Shown here: one piece after another, positions 10,734 through 21,812 of the stretch | Numbering within the stretch: position 1 is the first letter of the stretch | How the letters are laid out: each line of letters begins with the position of its first letter | Source of the DNA: Methanoculleus formosensis | Lineage (GTDB): Archaea; Halobacteriota; Methanomicrobia; Methanomicrobiales; Methanoculleaceae | Reading direction: 5' to 3' | Length of the DNA stretch: 64,000 bases | Assembly: GCF_025384765.1 (NCBI RefSeq) | Contig: NZ_VHLL01000001.1 | Coordinates: 124,001-188,000, forward strand | Position numbers and translations under genes: made by a program | Notes under the pieces: generated by a model | What the model was told of the DNA's origin: nothing | Database searches by the model: none | The model's input: only the letters and a program-made list of their open reading frames with translations

Positions 10734-11309
10734 TTACGGCGGTAGGAACCGCCAGCCCATAGCCAGCGCGGCGAGGACGGCAAGGCCGAGTGCCGGAGAG
10801 ATCGAGGTCTTCGCGAGCCGTTTGAGAACGGCCGCGAGTTCGCGCCGGTAGATGTAGGCGAACAGCCCTGCTATCAGGAAGAAGAAGAGCCATTCGCTCG
10901 GCTGGGCGAGCTCCCGGAGAACCGACTCCCAGAAATAATCCTCCGGGTAGCCGTGGTTCGGGAGCGGGCCGAGGAACGGCCAGACCCACTCGACGGGGTG
11001 GCGCCACATCCCGTCGAAGAACTGGTGGCTCGCTATCCCGGCGGCGAGAGCGAAGAATTCGATCCGCCGTCGGTAGTAGTAGAGGAGGAGGCCGGCAGCG
11101 AGGATCAGGAAGAGGATGGTGAGGCCGTGGAAGTAGATCCTGCCGTAGCCCACGGTTCCGGCGAGGACGATGTGCCCGAGCGGCTTGTCGATCAGGTCGG
11201 GGAGGACGGCGCCGAACACGGCGAGCGCGAGAACCCGCCGGTCGCCTGCGATCGCCGCGAGCACGACGCCTATGAGGAGACCGATCATGGCGTGGGCGAG
11301 GAGGTACAT
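10734..11309 (-). CDS. DUF457/YdjM-type membrane-bound hydrolase-like protein
   Basis: The 191-residue protein has five or six hydrophobic segments and the characteristic histidine/aspartate positions of the YdjM/DUF457 family: AHAMIGLLIG near the start, LPDLIDKPLGH, YFHGLTILF and ASHQFFDGMWRHP. The family is called a membrane-bound metal-dependent hydrolase on the basis of these residues; no activity is established. It is transcribed toward the GerW-type cluster, separated by about 70 bp that include that cluster's promoter. Confidence 0.82.
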   Translation of the reverse strand: MYLLAHAMIGLLIGVVLAAIAGDRRVLALAVFGAVLPDLIDKPLGHIVLAGTVGYGRIYFHGLTILFLILAAGLLLYYYRRRIEFFALAAGIASHQFFDGMWRHPVEWVWPFLGPLPNHGYPEDYFWESVLRELAQPSEWLFFFLIAGLFAYIYRRELAAVLKRLAKTSISPALGLAVLAALAMGWRFLPP

Positions 11310-11450
11310 CGCCAGTTAGTGGCGGAGCGGGCATATACCCTTTTTCCCGTAAGGATCGGGCAGGGACGGGGCCGGTGCGGTACCAGCATGATTGTGGTGG
11401 ATCAACATTGTTGAATAATGTATATATGTGTTCAGCATATACCATGATCT

Positions 11451-12809
11451 ATGCAGACGAAGATCCTCCTTGACGAGGGAGAGATGCCGAAACGGTGGTA
11501 CAACATCCAGGCGGACCTCCCGACACCCATGGACCCGCCCCTCCACCCGGCGACCGGGAAACCGATGGTCCCGGATGACCTCCGCCACATCTTCCCGATG
11601 GAGCTGATCCGGCAGGAGATGAGCACCGAGCGCCACATCGATATCCCCGGTGAAGTCCGGGATATCCTCACCCTCTGGAGGCCGAGCCCCCTCTACCGGG
11701 CGAGAAGGCTTGAAGCGGCCTTGAAGACCCCGGCAAAGATCTACTACAAGTGGGAGGGCGTGAGCCCGCCGGGCTCGCACAAGCCCAACTCCGCCATCCC
11801 CCAGGCCTACTACAACCGGGAGGCGGGGATCGAGCGGCTGGCGACCGAGACCGGGGCGGGGCAGTGGGGGTCGTCGCTCGCGTTTGCTACGGGCCTCTTC
11901 GATATGGAGTGCACCGTCTACATGGTCCGGAGTTCCTACGACCAGAAACCCTACAGGAAGAGCATGATGCAGGTCTACGGCGCCGAGTGCATCCCGAGCC
12001 CGTCGAACAAGACCCGGTCAGGCCAGGCCGTCCTCGCCCGCGACCCGGATACGCCGGGCTCCCTCGGCATCGCCATATCCGAGGCCGTCGAGGATGCGGC
12101 CGCCCACGATAACACCAACTACGCGCTCGGCTCCGTCCTCAACCACGTCTGCCTCCACCAGACGATCATCGGCCAGGAGGCACGGGAGCAGCTCGCGATG
12201 GTGGAGACCTACCCCGATGTCATCATCGGGTGCGTCGGCGGCGGCACCAACTTTGCCGGGCTCACCTTCCCGTTCGCCGGCGATAAGATGACCGGGAAGC
12301 ATCCCGAGACCGAAATCGTCGCGGTGGAGCCCGCTGCCTGCCCGACCCTGACGAAGGGGCTCTACGCCTACGACTTCGGGGACGTCGCGGGGCTGACCCC
12401 GATGATGCGGATGTTCACCCTCGGCCACGACTTCGTCCCGCCGGCGATCCACGCCGGAGGGCTCCGATACCACGGAATGTCGCCGCTCGTCTCCCGGCTC
12501 GCCCGCGACGGGGTGGTCCGGCCGGTCGCCTACCGGCAGAACGAGGTCTTCGAGGCCGCCGTGCTCTTCGCCCGGACGGAAGGGATCATCGTCGCGCCCG
12601 AGGCCGCCCACGCGGTGAAGGCCGCGATCGACGAGGCCCTCCGGTGCCGGGAGACCGGGGACGCGAAGACAATCCTCTTCAACAACTCCGGGCACGGCAA
12701 CTTCGACTTCTCCTCCTACGAGGCCTACTTTGGTGGGAGGCTCGTCGACTACGAGTACCCGGTCGAGCTGATCAAGGAGTCGCTCGCCCGGCTGCCGGCG
12801 ACGGGGTAA
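11451..12809 (+). CDS. trpB: Tryptophan synthase beta chain, TrpB2 type
   Basis: The 452-residue protein is of the TrpB2 subgroup, longer than TrpB1 (about 400). The PLP lysine is in [15 protein letters not shown], and the phosphate-binding loop is [12 protein letters not shown]. TrpB2 makes tryptophan from serine and indole; in archaea with two copies it may act independently of TrpA. No trpA is adjacent. A TATA element (TGTATATATG, about 11418) lies close enough to the ATG that the transcript may be nearly leaderless. The stop overlaps the next gene's start by one base. Confidence 0.92.
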   Translation: MQTKILLDEGEMPKRWYNIQADLPTPMDPPLHPATGKPMVPDDLRHIFPMELIRQEMSTERHIDIPGEVRDILTLWRPSPLYRARRLEAALKTPAKIYYKWEGVSPPGSHKPNSAIPQAYYNREAGIERLATETGAGQWGSSLAFATGLFDMECTVYMVRSSYDQKPYRKSMMQVYGAECIPSPSNKTRSGQAVLARDPDTPGSLGIAISEAVEDAAAHDNTNYALGSVLNHVCLHQTIIGQEAREQLAMVETYPDVIIGCVGGGTNFAGLTFPFAGDKMTGKHPETEIVAVEPAACPTLTKGLYAYDFGDVAGLTPMMRMFTLGHDFVPPAIHAGGLRYHGMSPLVSRLARDGVVRPVAYRQNEVFEAAVLFARTEGIIVAPEAAHAVKAAIDEALRCRETGDAKTILFNNSGHGNFDFSSYEAYFGGRLVDYEYPVELIKESLARLPATG

Positions 12810-13909
12810 TGCGGACCGTCGGCTTCCTCGTCAACCCCATCGCCGGGATGGGCGGCGCCGTGGGGCTTTCCGGGACGGACGGCGGGGTGGAGGAGGCGGT
12901 TCGCCGGGGTGCGGTCCCGCACGCCGCGGTTCGCGCAGCCCGGACCCTCTCCCTCCTCCGGGACGAGGATATCGCGTGGTGCACCTGTGCATCCCCGATG
13001 GGGGAGGACGTCCTTACCGGTGCCGGGATCGACTCCTACACCGTTCTCTACCGGCCCACCGTCCCGACGGGTGCGGCCGACACAACAGCCGCGTGCCGGG
13101 TGTTCCTCGCGGCCGGGGTGGATCTCATCGTCTTCTGCGGCGGGGACGGGACGGCCCGGGACGTCTTTGACGCCGTCGGCGGGGAGGTCCCCATCCTCGG
13201 CATCCCCGCCGGGGTGAAGATGTACTCGGCGGTCTTCGCGGTCAACCCGGCAGCGGCGGCCGACCTCGTCCGCCGGGCGGGCGATATCCCCTGCCGCGAC
13301 TCAGAGGTGATGGACGTCGACGAGGAGGCATACCGCTCGGGCAGGCTCACCGCCCGACTCTACGGGTATGCCTGCGTCCCCTTCGTTCCGGAGCGAATTC
13401 AGGGAGGAAAACAGGTCTTCGAGCAGCAGGACGAGGAGCGGGCGAAAGACGATATCGCCGCGTTCATCACCGAGATCATGCTCCCGGAGACCCTCTATAT
13501 CATCGGCGCCGGGAGCACGACGGCACGGGTCATGGAGCGGCTCGGTCTTGCCCCGACGCTCCTCGGGGTCGATGCCGTCGTGAACGCTGAGATCGTCGCC
13601 TCGAACGCCGACGAGCGGACGCTCCTCGCCCTCCTCGACGAACACCCGCGGGCGAAGATCGTCGTGAGCCCCATCGGCGCCCAGGGCTTCGTCCTCGGGC
13701 GGGGGAACCAGCAGATCAGCCCCGCGGTCCTCCGGAAGGCCGGGTTATCGAACCTGATCGTGGTCGCCACGCCCGCCAAACTCGCCGGGACGCCCCTCCT
13801 GTACGTCGATTCCGGGGACGCGGCGCTCGACCGGGAGGTCGGGGACTCGATGCTGGTCGTCTCCGGCTACCGGATGGCGCAGCGGAAGCGGGTCGTCCAC
13901 TCGGAGTAA
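12809..13909 (+). CDS. ATP-NAD kinase family protein
   Basis: The 366-residue product begins [19 protein letters not shown] and has the NAD kinase/diacylglycerol-kinase-like core: GGDGTARDVFDAVG, then GIPAGVKMYSAVFA and a C-terminal beta-rich domain. It matches the archaeal COG3199 type (predicted polyphosphate/ATP-dependent NAD kinase), distinct from the shorter bacterial NadK. Start ATG shares a base with the trpB stop (TAATG). The last 165 bases overlap the convergent Na/Pi cotransporter frame. Confidence 0.85.
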   Translation: MRTVGFLVNPIAGMGGAVGLSGTDGGVEEAVRRGAVPHAAVRAARTLSLLRDEDIAWCTCASPMGEDVLTGAGIDSYTVLYRPTVPTGAADTTAACRVFLAAGVDLIVFCGGDGTARDVFDAVGGEVPILGIPAGVKMYSAVFAVNPAAAADLVRRAGDIPCRDSEVMDVDEEAYRSGRLTARLYGYACVPFVPERIQGGKQVFEQQDEERAKDDIAAFITEIMLPETLYIIGAGSTTARVMERLGLAPTLLGVDAVVNAEIVASNADERTLLALLDEHPRAKIVVSPIGAQGFVLGRGNQQISPAVLRKAGLSNLIVVATPAKLAGTPLLYVDSGDAALDREVGDSMLVVSGYRMAQRKRVVHSE

Positions 13910-15523
13910 CGCCGCCTCGGTCGCCTTCTCGCGCGAATACTGCTCGGCAAGTTTCCTGAGGTCCCGCACCTTGGCGTTCGCCGCCTCGATGATGGAGAGG
14001 ACCTCAAGGTAGCGGCTGTCTCCGAGGTTGCCCTCCCTCTTGAGGTTGACGAGCTGCTTGCGGTAGTGCTCGTTGATGGCACGCTGGAGTATGATGTCGC
14101 GGGCACGGAGTTCCGCGACGGTTGTCTCCTGGATCTCGGGGAAGAGGAGGCCGAGCCCGACGATGTTATCGTCGAGGATCCAGTAGACGCCCTGTATCTC
14201 CTGCGCGAGAACAGCCCGGGTGTCGTCCCCGTCCCGGGCCGTTCTCCGGAAGAAATTTCCGAGATCTCCCCCGAGATAGCCGAGCCGCCCGATCTCGTTC
14301 GACATCCTCACCAGGGAGACCACCTCGGTCGCCTCCTGGTCCGAGAGCGACCGTGCGGAGATTGTCCGGAGGGCCTGCTCGATCCTTCGATCAAGGTGAC
14401 TGTTCAGGCTCTTGAGTCGCTCGACCATCTGGTAGTCCGCCTCCTTTGCCGTGGCGAGGTAGGTCATTGCCGCCCGGAAGAGGTCGAGCGTGACCTCGTG
14501 GGCATGTTTGAGCTCGCTCTTGATCTGTTCGAACCCGAGGTGCGTCTCCTCGGGGATGCCGTTCTCGAGATGGCGTGTCCGCATCAGGATCTCGGGTTCG
14601 TTCCCGGGCACCAGCCGTTCGACGACCTGCCCGAACCGCCCGATGAAGAGGAGGAAAACCGCCGCCGTGATCAGGTTGAAGGCAAGGTGGGCGTTTGCCA
14701 CCATCTGCGCCTCGGTCCCGCCGATCGACACCACGAAATCGGTGAACAGGGCGAGGAAGGGGAGGATCAGGAGCACGCCCCCGAGGTTGAAGAGGAAGTG
14801 AGCTACCGCCGCCCTCCGGGAGTGGAGGTTCATCCGTGCCGAGGCGATCAGGGTCGTCGTGGTCGAGCCGATGTTTGCGCCGAGCAGGAGCGGGATCGCC
14901 TGCGGGAGGGTGAGCAGCCCCTGCTGGGCGAGGATGACGGCGAGCCCGGTCGTTATGGCGCTCGACTGCACCGTGGCCGTCACGAGAAACCCGATCAGGA
15001 TGGCGAGCGGGAGCGCCGAGTACTCCGTGACAAGCCCGATGAGTTCGGGGTCGTTCTGGAACGGCGTGAGCGCCGTCGAGATGAGATTCAGGCTGAAGAA
15101 GACCAGGCCGAAGTAGAAGAGGGGTTTCCCCAGGAACTTGTAGCGCCGCCCAAAGATCCCGACGAGGAACCCGACCGGGATCAGCACCTGCCCGAACGCT
15201 GTCATCTTGAAGGCGACGAGCTGGGCGGTGGCGGTCGTCCCGACGTTCGAGCCGATGATGATCCCGAGGCTCTGGATGAACGAGAGCGTCCCGCTGTTGA
15301 CGAGGTTGACGGTGATGATCGTGGTCGCCGCGCTGGACTGGACAAGCGCGGTGACGGCGGCACCGAGGAGTGCGGCGAGGATCGGCCGCTCCGTCACCCT
15401 GCCGAGGATCGCGGCGAAGCTGCCCTTCGCGACCGCGAGGATCTCGCGGGAGAAATTCTCTATGCCGTAGAAGAAGAGGATCAGGCCGGGAACGACGGCG
15501 AATAGTATCTCCCAGGGGACCAT
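13745..15523 (-). CDS. Na/Pi cotransporter family protein with PhoU-like domain
   Basis: The 592-residue protein has two inverted halves of the NptA/Na-Pi cotransporter II family with QSSAATTIITVNLVNSG and VQSSAITTGLAVILAQQG, about eight to ten membrane helices up to residue 310, then a helical PhoU-like domain. It is expected to move phosphate with sodium. The natural PhoU end appears to be near KLAEQYSREKATEAA; the remaining ~55 residues are antisense to the NAD kinase gene and arginine/proline/glycine-rich, so the stop may have been lost. Confidence 0.88.
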   Translation of the reverse strand: MVPWEILFAVVPGLILFFYGIENFSREILAVAKGSFAAILGRVTERPILAALLGAAVTALVQSSAATTIITVNLVNSGTLSFIQSLGIIIGSNVGTTATAQLVAFKMTAFGQVLIPVGFLVGIFGRRYKFLGKPLFYFGLVFFSLNLISTALTPFQNDPELIGLVTEYSALPLAILIGFLVTATVQSSAITTGLAVILAQQGLLTLPQAIPLLLGANIGSTTTTLIASARMNLHSRRAAVAHFLFNLGGVLLILPFLALFTDFVVSIGGTEAQMVANAHLAFNLITAAVFLLFIGRFGQVVERLVPGNEPEILMRTRHLENGIPEETHLGFEQIKSELKHAHEVTLDLFRAAMTYLATAKEADYQMVERLKSLNSHLDRRIEQALRTISARSLSDQEATEVVSLVRMSNEIGRLGYLGGDLGNFFRRTARDGDDTRAVLAQEIQGVYWILDDNIVGLGLLFPEIQETTVAELRARDIILQRAINEHYRKQLVNLKREGNLGDSRYLEVLSIIEAANAKVRDLRKLAEQYSREKATEAALLRVDDPLPLRHPVAGDDQHRVPDLPVERRVPGIDVQEGRPGEFGGRGDHDQVR

Positions 15524-15642
15524 TGTTGTTCAGTGAGTATGGAGTCTTCGCTCTGAAATACCTCTCTAAATGCATCTCCGGCCGGGGAGGCGGCGATCCC
15601 GGAACCACAGGTTTAATTCCGGCTGCGGTCGAACCTCTTCTG

Positions 15643-16308
15643 ATGGCACCCTTCGACCCCTCGGTCCTCGGGATCTTCGTCTTCGGCCTCGTCGCCGGGA
15701 TCTGCCCCTGCAACAGCGTCCTCTGTCTCGGGTTGATCGGCTACCTGACGAGTGGGAAGACCGATCTCTCGCTCGCCGGGATCCTCAGGCTGACCGTGGC
15801 GTTCTCGCTCGGCACCATCCTCGTCCTCCTGCCGCTCGGGGCGGTCGCGGGCTACATTGGGGGATACCTCCTCTTCCTCGACGAGACGATCGCGTGGGGG
15901 ATCGGCGGGGTGCTGATGATCCTGATGGGGCTGCAGCTCCTCCACGTCTACAAGCCGCCGATCCGGAGCATCTTCAACCGCTTCCGGGCGCCCGTCTCCT
16001 ACACCGTTACGGGGGCGTTCCTCCTCGGCCTCTCGTTCGGGGCGATCACCGTGGGGCGCGGGGCGCCGATGCTCCTCGTCGTCCTGACCTACATCGCGCT
16101 CTACCAGACGGTGCTCGAAGGCCTCTTCACGATATTCGTCTACGCCGTGGGGCTCGCGATCCCCCTCATCGTCATCAGCTCGGTCGGGGGTGCGGTCGGG
16201 AAGAAGATCAAGGAGAAGGCGAGGGTGAGCGGCGAGGTCTTCGATCGGGTTATGGGCGTCGCGATCGTCCTGATCGGGGTCTACTTCCTCTACCTGGCCT
16301 TTTTCTAA
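15643..16308 (+). CDS. CcdA/DsbD-like transmembrane protein with only one Cys site
   Basis: The 221-residue protein has six hydrophobic helices in two halves like CcdA, the thiol-electron carrier for cytochrome c maturation and extracytoplasmic thioredoxins. The first half has GICPCNSVLC at the expected place. In the second half, where CcdA carries a proline-cysteine motif, this protein reads FGAITVGRGAPM and has no cysteine. It may therefore be a divergent transporter rather than a working thiol relay. I start at MAPFDPSVLG; the longer upstream frame overlaps the divergent transporter gene. Confidence 0.75.
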   Translation: MAPFDPSVLGIFVFGLVAGICPCNSVLCLGLIGYLTSGKTDLSLAGILRLTVAFSLGTILVLLPLGAVAGYIGGYLLFLDETIAWGIGGVLMILMGLQLLHVYKPPIRSIFNRFRAPVSYTVTGAFLLGLSFGAITVGRGAPMLLVVLTYIALYQTVLEGLFTIFVYAVGLAIPLIVISSVGGAVGKKIKEKARVSGEVFDRVMGVAIVLIGVYFLYLAFF

Positions 16309-16314
16309 TTCAGT

Positions 16315-16905
16315 TCATCGGGCCTGCCGGCTGCACTGAGAGGCGAGCGCGAGGAGCATGATGCCGAGCAGCGGGAGCCCAACGTAGACGTAGGCCGCTC
16401 CGGCGAACTCATAGAGCGACGGCGAGTCGACCCGGATATTCGCCGGGAGTGATGGGGCGAGGAAGAGGCCGTATGCTCAGGCCATGCCGAAGAGACTGAT
16501 GATCCCCGCCTCGATCACGGAGAACCACGCGACCGTCCCCTGCCTGAACGGGAGCGCTCCGAGCAGGAGGACGAGGGCCGCCGGGGCGAGGAGCACGGTC
16601 GCGAACAGGCTGATCCCGGAGGACTGCGGCGCCGGGCCGAAGGCGGCGAGTGCCGCAAGAAGCGCCGCGAGCGGCACCGCCGCCCACCACCTGCCGCCCT
16701 CCTGCGCCAGAGCGAACGAGAAGAGCGCCGCTCCCGCGAGCGAGACGATGCAGAAGAGGAGGAGCACCGGCGAGAGGTCTGCAGCCCCGTATATGGACCT
16801 GCCGGGGTAGGCGAACCGGGCATACACCCCGGTCACGGGCACGGCGATGAAGTATGCCGCGGTGAGGGCGAGGGCGAGCGTTTTTCTCTTCGGGGGCGTA
16901 TCTAT
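16315..16905 (-). pseudogene. Membrane protein gene with ATA at the start site and an in-frame TGA
   Basis: Read on the minus strand, a 196-codon membrane protein runs in one frame from 16905 to the TGA at 16315-16317, with about five hydrophobic helices. Two defects are visible. The codon at the expected start is ATA (16903-16905), right after the upstream gene's stop, followed by DTPPKRKTLALALTAAYFIA, a normal first helix. Codon 143 is TGA (16477-16479); after it the frame resumes with AYGLFLAPSLPANIRV and another helix (YVYVGLPLLGIMLLALA). A GTG at 16842 could give a 121-residue truncated protein lacking the first and last helices. Each defect is one G-to-A change from a working codon (ATG, TGG). 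Confidence 0.7.
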
Positions 16906-17465
16906 CCCTCCTCTTCAGCGTGCCTCTCTTCCCGAAACCCCGGATCGAAGGCGGCGACCGTCCGAAGAACGATATAGAGGATCGCGGCGATGAGCACGCA
17001 CTCGAGGTAGAACCCGAAGACCGCGAACCCGGAGAAGAACAGGCGGTAGGCGAGGGTGTCCACCGCGAGCGGCAGGACGCCCATGATGCCGTCGAAGAAC
17101 CACCCGAAGACCGGCACGCTCTCCGCGAGGAGGGGGGCGGGGCCGCCCGGCCACCGGTCCGGGTTGATCACCAGGGCGGCGACGAACGGGACGGTGGCTG
17201 CGATGGCGGCGAGCAACGCCTGCTGCTCTCTCCTGACCGGGACGGCGCCCGGGATGAGCGGGAGCGGCGTCGCGGCCCCCGCGGCCGCGAGGATGACGAT
17301 CACGAGAACAAAGACGGGGAGGACGGACGACGGCGCCGGTCCCGGTGCCCCGGAGACGCTCACGGCGATACCCGCCCAGACTGTGCATGCCGCGACCGCG
17401 ACGAGCGGGGGAATGGCCGGCGAGAACCGGCTCCGGGGAAGAGAGGCGACGATCTTACGCGACAT
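16902..17465 (-). CDS. Hypothetical multi-pass membrane protein (paralogue of 52884-53471)
   Basis: The 187-residue product has five or six hydrophobic helices and no recognised domain. I start it at MSRKIVASLPRSRF; an earlier in-frame ATG lies within the repeated promoter module at 17521-17568 and cannot be transcribed. A loop reading NPDRWPGGPAPLLAESVPVFGWFFDGIMGV-like resembles GPDKLPGSAPPVFAEKLPFL in the protein at 52884, and both end with a YLECV/YLEVL helix, so they are paralogues. Both are downstream of the same promoter module type (the second through the preceding gene). Confidence 0.72.
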   Translation of the reverse strand: MSRKIVASLPRSRFSPAIPPLVAVAACTVWAGIAVSVSGAPGPAPSSVLPVFVLVIVILAAAGAATPLPLIPGAVPVRREQQALLAAIAATVPFVAALVINPDRWPGGPAPLLAESVPVFGWFFDGIMGVLPLAVDTLAYRLFFSGFAVFGFYLECVLIAAILYIVLRTVAAFDPGFREERHAEEEG

Positions 17466-17520
17466 ATTGCACCGTTCTCGGCACGGTTCAGCTCCCGTGT
17501 CCTGTAAACCTGCGGGAAAT

Positions 17521-17568
17521 GTCAACGTTCTTCTATAAACGATTTCTGTCACAATCGTCTACATGTCG
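17521..17568 (-). promoter_or_regulatory. Repeated 46-bp promoter module, copy A
   Basis: On the minus strand it reads CGACATGTAG, nine bases, ACAGAAATCGTTTATAG, two bases, GAACGTTGAC. It contains a TATA box (TTTATA) and flanking conserved boxes at fixed spacing. It precedes the membrane protein gene starting at 17465 by about 55 bases. Confidence 0.75.
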
Positions 17569-17988
17569 CAGGATTTTAGCCGCCATGCGTTCCGGAGCGA
17601 ACGGCCTTGTTGAACCTGCCTGCTTGCTCCAGATGGCCGCAATCAGGGGTACTCAGGGGCACGGCTTTCCACCGGGTATCGCCATGACTGCCCCCGCCCT
17701 GGGGCGGGGGAGGAGGCCGGAGGCCGGGTGGAGTGGGGTCGATGAGGTATGCGGATCTTCGCGCGTAAGAGACAGGGGAGGGGGTCTCCCCCTCCCCGTC
17801 AGCCCCACCCCCAATGGCGATAGCCACCACGGTCCACTGCATGAGAACCCGCCCGGGAAAAAGGTCGTCCCAAGGACAAACCAGGCCTGGCACCAGCCTC
17901 ATCAGGGAAGGGATGAAGATCGGAACAGGGTTTCAACAGAGCCAAGCAAACCGCAACAGGCCGGCACGTGCGATGCAGCCGGCCAGGG
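17553..17988. other. Non-coding stretch with a strong GC hairpin
   Basis: No credible gene. Apart from copy A of the promoter module at its left edge, it holds an inverted repeat GGGGAGGGGG (17775-17784), loop TCT, CCCCCTCCCC (17788-17797), extended by GAC/GTC outside, and another G-run cluster near 17700. The hairpin could terminate the YIP1 gene transcript arriving from the right or form a quadruplex; neither can be decided from sequence. Confidence 0.5.
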
Positions 17989-18546
17989 TCAGGAGGAGAG
18001 CAGGACAAGCACGGGATCGAGGAGCCAGCGATGGAGGTAGTACGTGAGGACCACACCGGTTGCCAGAGCGACGAAGACAGCCCGGTCCTTCGACTTCTCG
18101 TGGAATATCCACACGCCGAAGTAGGTCGAGAGGCAGAACCAGGCGAGGAGGAGCAGGCCGGCAAACGGGATCTTCAGGAGGACCGCCCAGGAGAAGAGGA
18201 TGAGCGGCGAGAGAGCGTAGACCGCCGACTTCATCGTCTGCTCGAACTCGCGGTGGACGTCGACGAAGAGGAGGAAGAAGTGCTCGACGAGGCTGACGGC
18301 GAGGAGGGCGACGGCCCCGGTTATCAGGCCCTGGACGAGGACGATCAGGGTGCCGGCTACGATGAACCCGATCCGGTGCAGCCCTTCAATCTCCGCTGCC
18401 TCTCCCGTAAGGAGGGGTAACGCCATGAATAGGACCGATGCGACTGCGACGATCGCGAAGTAGAATGTGAGGTCGTCGCGCAGCGGTTTCTCGTTGAGTT
18501 TCTGGAAGATCCGCCGGGGGCCGATGATGATTGTTCCTGTCGACAT
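17989..18546 (-). CDS. YIP1-like integral membrane protein
   Basis: The 185-residue product opens MSTGTIIIGPRRIFQKLNEKP and has about five helices (YFAIVAVASVLFMALPLL, GFIVAGTLIVLVQGLITGAVALLA, SAVYALSPLILFSWAVLLKI, LLLAWFCLSTYFGVWIF, and a final one). Layout and the central short amphipathic loop fit the YIP1 family, weaker than the gene at 5644. Start 18546 is chosen over an ATG eight codons earlier. It is driven by copy B of the repeated promoter module about 70 bp upstream. Confidence 0.7.
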   Translation of the reverse strand: MSTGTIIIGPRRIFQKLNEKPLRDDLTFYFAIVAVASVLFMALPLLTGEAAEIEGLHRIGFIVAGTLIVLVQGLITGAVALLAVSLVEHFFLLFVDVHREFEQTMKSAVYALSPLILFSWAVLLKIPFAGLLLLAWFCLSTYFGVWIFHEKSKDRAVFVALATGVVLTYYLHRWLLDPVLVLLSS

Positions 18547-18614
18547 GCTCCTCCGACCGGACGCCGGCATCCGTCCGTCCGGTCGGATCGCCGTTGCACC
18601 GTATCAACGAAGAG

Positions 18615-18662
18615 TTCAACGTTCCGCTATAAACGATTTCTGTCACAATCGTCTACACGTCG
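18615..18662 (-). promoter_or_regulatory. Repeated 46-bp promoter module, copy B
   Basis: On the minus strand: CGACGTGTAG, ACGATTGTG, ACAGAAATCGTTTATAG, two bases, GAACGTTGAA. It differs from copy A by only a few bases although the genes behind them are not homologous. The TATA box is TTTATA. Confidence 0.78.
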
Positions 18663-18771
18663 GGGCATCCGGACCCATCTCATTCAGGATCCGACCATAA
18701 CCGGCCGGGCGAAGGAGGCGTGACCCCTGAAGGTGGCTCTCCCGGTGCCGGTCGCCATCACAACCTTTATA

Positions 18772-18791
18772 GTTAGGTCTACCCAAACTAA
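18772..18791 (+). promoter_or_regulatory. MarR-type operator 1 overlapping the marR promoter
   Basis: GTTAGGT, seven bases, AACTAA. The outer parts are an imperfect inverted repeat (TTAG..T / AACTAA). It begins directly after the TATA box CTTTATA (18765-18771) of the regulator gene, a position suited to repression. The same word with the same spacing occurs before lon (19244-19263). Confidence 0.65.
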
Positions 18792-18803
18792 TGGGTATCA
18801 ACC

Positions 18804-19223
18804 ATGGCGGCGAGACGTGAGCACCTGTTCGAAGTGTTTGATCGCCTGATCGCCATCAAAAACGAATGTTCCTCCGAGATCATCTCCGAATGCGGCCTCA
18901 GCGACGTGACGGTGAAGCAGGTTGCCTACCTGAAAGTCATCGACGGGCACCGCGACATGACGTTCAGCAGGCTCGCCGAGATCACCAGGAACTCAAAACC
19001 CACCGTGACGGAGATGGTCGATCGGTTCACCCGGATGGAGTGCGCCTACCGCCAGAAGTGCCCCGACGACGGGCGGGTCACCTACATCCGGTTGACCGAG
19101 AAGGGGCGGATGCTGGCAAACGCCGAGCAGAACGCGCTCCACCGGATGATCGAGAGGGTGGTGCGGACGCTCGATGAGAACGAAGTGGATCTCCTTGTGG
19201 AGATCCTGAGAAAGGTCGGATGA
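18804..19223 (+). CDS. MarR-family transcriptional regulator
   Basis: The 139-residue protein has the MarR winged helix-turn-helix: LSDVTVKQVAYLKVIDGH, MTFSRLAEITRNSKPTVTEMVDRFTRM as the recognition helix region, and the wing DDGRVTYIRLTEKGRML, flanked by dimerisation helices. It probably represses its own promoter and that of lon, since identical-spaced operators lie over both. Its gene ends about 55 bp before the lon start. The ligand or stress it senses is not evident. Confidence 0.88.
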   Translation: MAARREHLFEVFDRLIAIKNECSSEIISECGLSDVTVKQVAYLKVIDGHRDMTFSRLAEITRNSKPTVTEMVDRFTRMECAYRQKCPDDGRVTYIRLTEKGRMLANAEQNALHRMIERVVRTLDENEVDLLVEILRKVG

Positions 19224-19243
19224 TTTTTTTGGCCGGCCAAATT

Positions 19244-19263
19244 GTTAGGTAAATGCGAACTAA
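19244..19263 (+). promoter_or_regulatory. MarR-type operator 2 upstream of lon
   Basis: GTTAGGT, seven bases, AACTAA, matching operator 1 in both halves and in spacing while the seven spacer bases differ (AAATGCG versus CTACCCA). It lies 16 bp before the lon start codon, within the likely transcription start region. Confidence 0.65.
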
Positions 19264-19279
19264 ACAACCCGGAGACATC

Positions 19280-21655
<2,376 letters not shown>

Positions 21656-21659
21656 ATAC

Positions 21660-21672
21660 TCTTTTTTCTCTC
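21660..21672 (+). terminator. T-rich terminator after lon
   Basis: The run CTTTTTTCTC begins five bases after the lon stop. Archaeal RNA polymerase ends at such T-runs without needing a hairpin. A second pyrimidine-rich stretch follows. Confidence 0.5.
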
Positions 21673-21730
21673 CCCTGCCTCCGTTTCCTCCCCCGCGCCT
21701 CTTCAGGGAGCAGATAGGCTCGAAGTGCCC

Positions 21731-21777
21731 GGGGAGTAGAGGATCGTGACAGAAAACCCTTATAGAGGTACGTCGAC
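21731..21777 (+). promoter_or_regulatory. Repeated 46-bp promoter module, copy C
   Basis: GGGGAGTAG, AGGATCGTG, ACAGAAAACCCTTATAG, two bases, GTACGTCGAC. The left box is degenerate but the nine-base spacing is kept. It precedes the propeptide-type protein gene at 21813. Confidence 0.72.
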
Positions 21778-21812
21778 CTCTCCCGCATGGACGAGCCGGG
21801 GGATGAAGCGGG

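Noticed and set aside
16477-16479. TGA as selenocysteine
   Set aside because: The context GMA-TGA-AYG is a membrane helix with no redox motif, and the start codon is also damaged, so decay is simpler.
17576-17902. 108-codon minus-strand frame in the non-coding gap
   Set aside because: Proline/glycine-rich translation through a hairpin, no ribosome site, no hydrophobic or domain pattern.
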